Assembly: GCA_964450955.1 (NCBI GenBank)
Contig: CAYVFI010000022.1
Location: 57,263 to 121,262 of the forward strand
DNA: 64,000 nt
Direction of reading: 5' to 3'
From: CAYNWT01 sp964450955
Lineage (GTDB): Bacteria > Planctomycetota > Planctomycetia > Planctomycetales > Planctomycetaceae
Positions 61,713 through 64,000 of the stretch are shown here, one piece after another. The position numbers were made by a program, and so were the translations under genes. Within the stretch, counting starts at the first letter, position 1, and the number at the start of each line of letters is the position of its first letter. The notes beneath the pieces were generated by a model. That model was not told the origin of the DNA and did not search any database. It saw only the letters and a program-made list of their open reading frames with translations.

Positions 61713-62596
61713 CCTTCGAACTCACGAACGCACTCAGCGAGTATTCCTCGTACCAGATCAGCGTGGATCTCGAATTCCTCGGGTTTGATGGACAGCCGGA
61801 GCTTGCCCTTCCTTTTGCTTTGAACGTGCAACCCGGCTTCTTCGAGTCGTTCCACCCATTCTTGCGAAGTACTCAGCCGCATGGTGATGTGGGTGTACTT
61901 TTTCTGCGGCTTCGGGTGCATGTGAACGAAGTTGTTCACGACGCCACCTGACTTGAGCCCGATGTACTGTCGAAGGTAGTTCAACTCGTGGGTGCGTGAC
62001 CCAGCTCCGTTAATCGACTGCAGAACGGTGTCCACCAGTTGCATCAGGGACGCCCCGGCCTTTGATTCCCAGTAGGTGCGATCAACCTCACCACCACCTG
62101 AGTCTTCTTCCGTGTCGTCGGTACGGAGTTCCGTTTGGTCGAGTACCTTCACGAAGTTCAGAATGAGCCTGTCATCGAGTTGTAGGGCGTCAAGCTGAAT
62201 GGCGATGATGGGAATACTGCCTGAGAGCAGTGACATCACATTGAGAAACCTTGTTGTTACATCCTCCGCCACAATTACAGCAACGTGCTCGTAGCCCGGA
62301 TACCTTCGGCGTTCCAAATCCCAGTATTCAATACACCGGATGATGTGACTGGGATCCGTCGCCCCAAGTTGCAGCTCTACCTCAAACCGGCGGTTGTTGT
62401 CATCATCGAGGAGCAAGAGGTCAAGACGGCCACCGCCGGCGAGCGGCCTCTCGCGGTCAAGCAGTCTTAGTTCTCCGTCTAGACCCAAGATTGATGGATC
62501 TTCTTCGATCCGTTCCTGTACCCACCGCTCATTCAGGGTTGGGTGTTTCTTGAGTGAGAGCTTGTCGTGCTTGGCGAATGTGGGCATTGATGTCAT
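61709..62596 (-). CDS. PD-(D/E)XK-like nuclease-family protein
   Basis: The 295-residue protein has a restriction-endonuclease-like core: RLDLLLLDDDNNRRFEVELQ gives Asp59 and Glu74-x-Gln76, followed by helix GATDPSHIIRCIEYWDLERR. This pattern is common in uncharacterised nucleases near restriction systems. The C-terminal 120 residues form a second unknown domain with HMHPKPQKKYTHI. It is the third gene of a - strand operon, 47 nt after the previous one. Confidence 0.65.
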   Translation of the reverse strand: MTSMPTFAKHDKLSLKKHPTLNERWVQERIEEDPSILGLDGELRLLDRERPLAGGGRLDLLLLDDDNNRRFEVELQLGATDPSHIIRCIEYWDLERRRYPGYEHVAVIVAEDVTTRFLNVMSLLSGSIPIIAIQLDALQLDDRLILNFVKVLDQTELRTDDTEEDSGGGEVDRTYWESKAGASLMQLVDTVLQSINGAGSRTHELNYLRQYIGLKSGGVVNNFVHMHPKPQKKYTHITMRLSTSQEWVERLEEAGLHVQSKRKGKLRLSIKPEEFEIHADLVRGILAECVREFEG

Positions 62597-62629
62597 GTGT
62601 TAGTCACTTATGGAGGTTGCGAGCCGCAA

Positions 62630-62640
62630 GGACATTGTCC
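62630..62640. promoter_or_regulatory. GGACATTGTCC palindrome between nuclease genes
   Basis: The same 11-bp palindrome found at 58064 and 58361 recurs here, in the 47-nt gap between the two nuclease-like genes, just upstream of the 61709-62596 gene. A shared operator is possible; three occurrences are suggestive but not proof. Confidence 0.35.
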
Positions 62641-62643
62641 GCT

Positions 62644-63246
62644 CTAATGATCAGTAAGGTCACAGCCAAGATGCCATATTTCTACGACTTCCCCGGTAGG
62701 GTGACGATGGGCGCTGACGAAGGACCATTTCGTGTCGTGGTCCATGCAGCCATCGACCAGGTCACAGGATCTGTCATCTTCGATGCTCTGTCTGAGTTTT
62801 TCGACGCAAGTCTTGACCTGCCCTGTCTTGACGTAGACGAGAAGCACCCCCCTTTCCTCCCTGCCAGTTGAGTACTTCAGAAGCTGCTTGATTCCTTTCT
62901 TGTGCCAACTCGCAGAGTTGTGGATCTTTGCTTCACCGAGCGATTTCCGTGGTGGGGTGCAAAGGTCAGCGTGGAATGTCAGGTCAACGTGTCCGTTAGA
63001 ATTCTCCTCGCGAGTGACTCTCAAGGCCAAGGTGCTATTCAATGCTCCACACAATACGTTGCTCAACGCGTTCTCTGAGAGCTTTCGCAACTCCTTGCGA
63101 TCCGTCTCAAAAACACCCACAGCTTGCTGAATAATCGTGGCCAACGCGTCGTTGAACTCTTGGCTGTTTCTCGAACTAACGAGATCCTTGTGTGCAGGAG
63201 GAATGGACCTAATTATCGCGTGCAGCGAATCTTCTGGCCGGACCAC
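62644..63246 (-). CDS. PD-(D/E)XK-like protein
   Basis: The 200-residue protein starts with GTG 63246, 3 nt after the stop of the upstream restriction-type gene. NGHVDLTF then SLGEAKIHNSASWHKKGIKQ gives Asp88 and Glu105-Ala-Lys107, a D-(x)n-ExK nuclease core, followed by LLKYSTGREERGVLLVYVKT, the usual next strand. The N-terminus is helical. Likely a nuclease subunit of the restriction-like operon. Confidence 0.65.
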   Translation of the reverse strand: MVRPEDSLHAIIRSIPPAHKDLVSSRNSQEFNDALATIIQQAVGVFETDRKELRKLSENALSNVLCGALNSTLALRVTREENSNGHVDLTFHADLCTPPRKSLGEAKIHNSASWHKKGIKQLLKYSTGREERGVLLVYVKTGQVKTCVEKLRQSIEDDRSCDLVDGCMDHDTKWSFVSAHRHPTGEVVEIWHLGCDLTDH

Positions 63247-63249
63247 GGT

Positions 63250-64000
63250 CTACACCTCTGCCGTCCGAACCCACGATACCTCAACGCTCGAAGCCCATTC
63301 TTCCCAGTCGGCTTCGGAGAGGCTTTTGTCCCTCCACCATGCAGAGAGCTTCTGGCTGATTTCTTCTCGGTCGATATTAGTGGTGGCACGCTGAGTAATT
63401 TGGCGACAGTCAAACCGTAGCCACCTTTCCTCCCCAGCCAGCAGATTCAAAACCACAAAGACATCTTCTGATGGCGCTCCAATCTCAGTGGCTATTTCAC
63501 CGACCTGTGAGAGCCGGAGTCGCGAGTCTTCACTTTGATCTATCACTCGCTCGATTGATCTCAAGATTCGTTGCCAGTCGATGGCATCTCCCAGCTGGTT
63601 CTGCAGAATGCTCTTCGCTGTCTGAGACGAGTGTGTTTCTATATCTGGTAGCTTCAGCTCAGGCAGGCTATTCACGATTCGAATCGTCTCAAGACTGACC
63701 GTGATGACTCGTTGCAAGAGTTCCAATGGATAGGCCGCGTTCCCCATCGTTTCGGTGGCCCAGAGGTTGGCGTCATTGGTGATGCCGCTCTTTTTGTCGG
63801 TGGTGACGGCTTGGCGTTCCATGACCCATTCGATGGCGGACTTGCCGTTGACGACGTAGTCGTAGGCTTCCAGCGGGATGTCGCGGACGGTGATGTAGTC
63901 GTTGTAGATGACCGTGGTTTTGTCGTTGACTCGTTTGCCGGTTTCCGGGTCTTTGACTTTGGGGAACTTCATTTTGCGGACGTAGAAGTGTTCGTCTTTG
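63250..64000 (-). CDS. Type ISP-like restriction-modification enzyme, C-terminal part
   Basis: The gene enters from beyond the window end; the frame is open to base 64000. TTVIYNDYITVRDIPLEAYD, YVVNGKSAIEWVMERQAVTT, SGITNDANLWATETMGN and LLQRVITVSLETIRIVNSLP are typical of the C-terminal target-recognition region of single-chain Type ISP restriction enzymes with helicase and N6-adenine methylase. After LPEL there are about 130 extra residues (QNQLGDAIDWQRILRSIERV and a winged-helix-like part) not usual for that family. It is the first visible gene of the operon. Confidence 0.75.
   Translation of the reverse strand, partial: KDEHFYVRKMKFPKVKDPETGKRVNDKTTVIYNDYITVRDIPLEAYDYVVNGKSAIEWVMERQAVTTDKKSGITNDANLWATETMGNAAYPLELLQRVITVSLETIRIVNSLPELKLPDIETHSSQTAKSILQNQLGDAIDWQRILRSIERVIDQSEDSRLRLSQVGEIATEIGAPSEDVFVVLNLLAGEERWLRFDCRQITQRATTNIDREEISQKLSAWWRDKSLSEADWEEWASSVEVSWVRTAEV

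Overview
The window looks like a chromosomal segment of a planctomycete (Planctomycetota, probably order Planctomycetales). The evidence is a ribosomal cluster without rpmD, a PEP-CTERM exported protein, DUF3500 and FG-GAP exported proteins, a SpoVG with an inserted zinc ribbon next to ispE, and a cytochrome b / multihaem / cytochrome oxidase operon of the kind found in that phylum. This placement is inferred from gene content; no rRNA gene is present to confirm it.

Layout. (1) 1-10163: end of rplB, then rpsS to rplQ, a compact S10/spc/alpha ribosomal super-operon on the + strand with secY and rpoA. rplX, rpmD, adk, map, infA and rpsD are missing from their usual slots. (2) 10242-24849: a housekeeping mosaic with a putative metallopeptidase, a degenerate repeat-rich gap with apparent murF debris, spoVG and ispE (-), a methyltransferase (-), a PEP-CTERM metzincin-like protein overlapping a membrane TPR protein, valS, an OsmC protein (-), an alpha/beta-hydrolase-like protein and an acyl-CoA carboxylase beta subunit. 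(3) 24929-32056: a frameshifted zeta-toxin-like gene with a small partner, a DUF3500 protein, a LysR regulator, gcvP, and an FG-GAP gene carrying an in-frame TGA. (4) 32618-49887: a 17-kb respiratory operon. It encodes a Rieske protein with a repetitive N-terminus, split cytochrome b, a 1355-residue octahaem c protein, a cupredoxin lipoprotein, a dihaem c lipoprotein, cytochrome oxidase II and I, CtaA, CtaB, oxidase III and IV, SCO, DUF420, and a small protein whose frame is crossed by TGA. (5) 50271-56195: a giant MscS-type channel and a secreted carboxypeptidase-regulatory-like protein. (6) 56329-64000: an initiator tRNA followed by a tyrosine integrase, then an accessory island with NUMOD4-like, DUF4357 and membrane proteins and a three-gene operon of two PD-(D/E)XK-like proteins plus the C-terminus of a Type ISP-like restriction enzyme, cut by the window end.

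How it works together. Region 4 reads as a complete quinol-to-oxygen chain: the Rieske/cytochrome b core passes electrons to the octahaem subunit, the two lipoproteins are plausible carriers, and an A2-type haem-copper oxidase is the terminal acceptor. Haem A synthesis (CtaA/CtaB) and copper delivery (SCO) are encoded in the same transcript.

The most striking observation is the small gene at the end of that operon (49585-49887). Its frame is interrupted by one TGA, exactly where a UxxC redox motif would sit. The TGA is followed after 11 nt by a perfect 6-bp hairpin with a GGTC tetraloop, the geometry known for the E. coli fdhF SECIS. I read it as a candidate selenoprotein tied to oxidase assembly. 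The FG-GAP gene in region 3 has a second such TGA followed by a hairpin with a bulged U.
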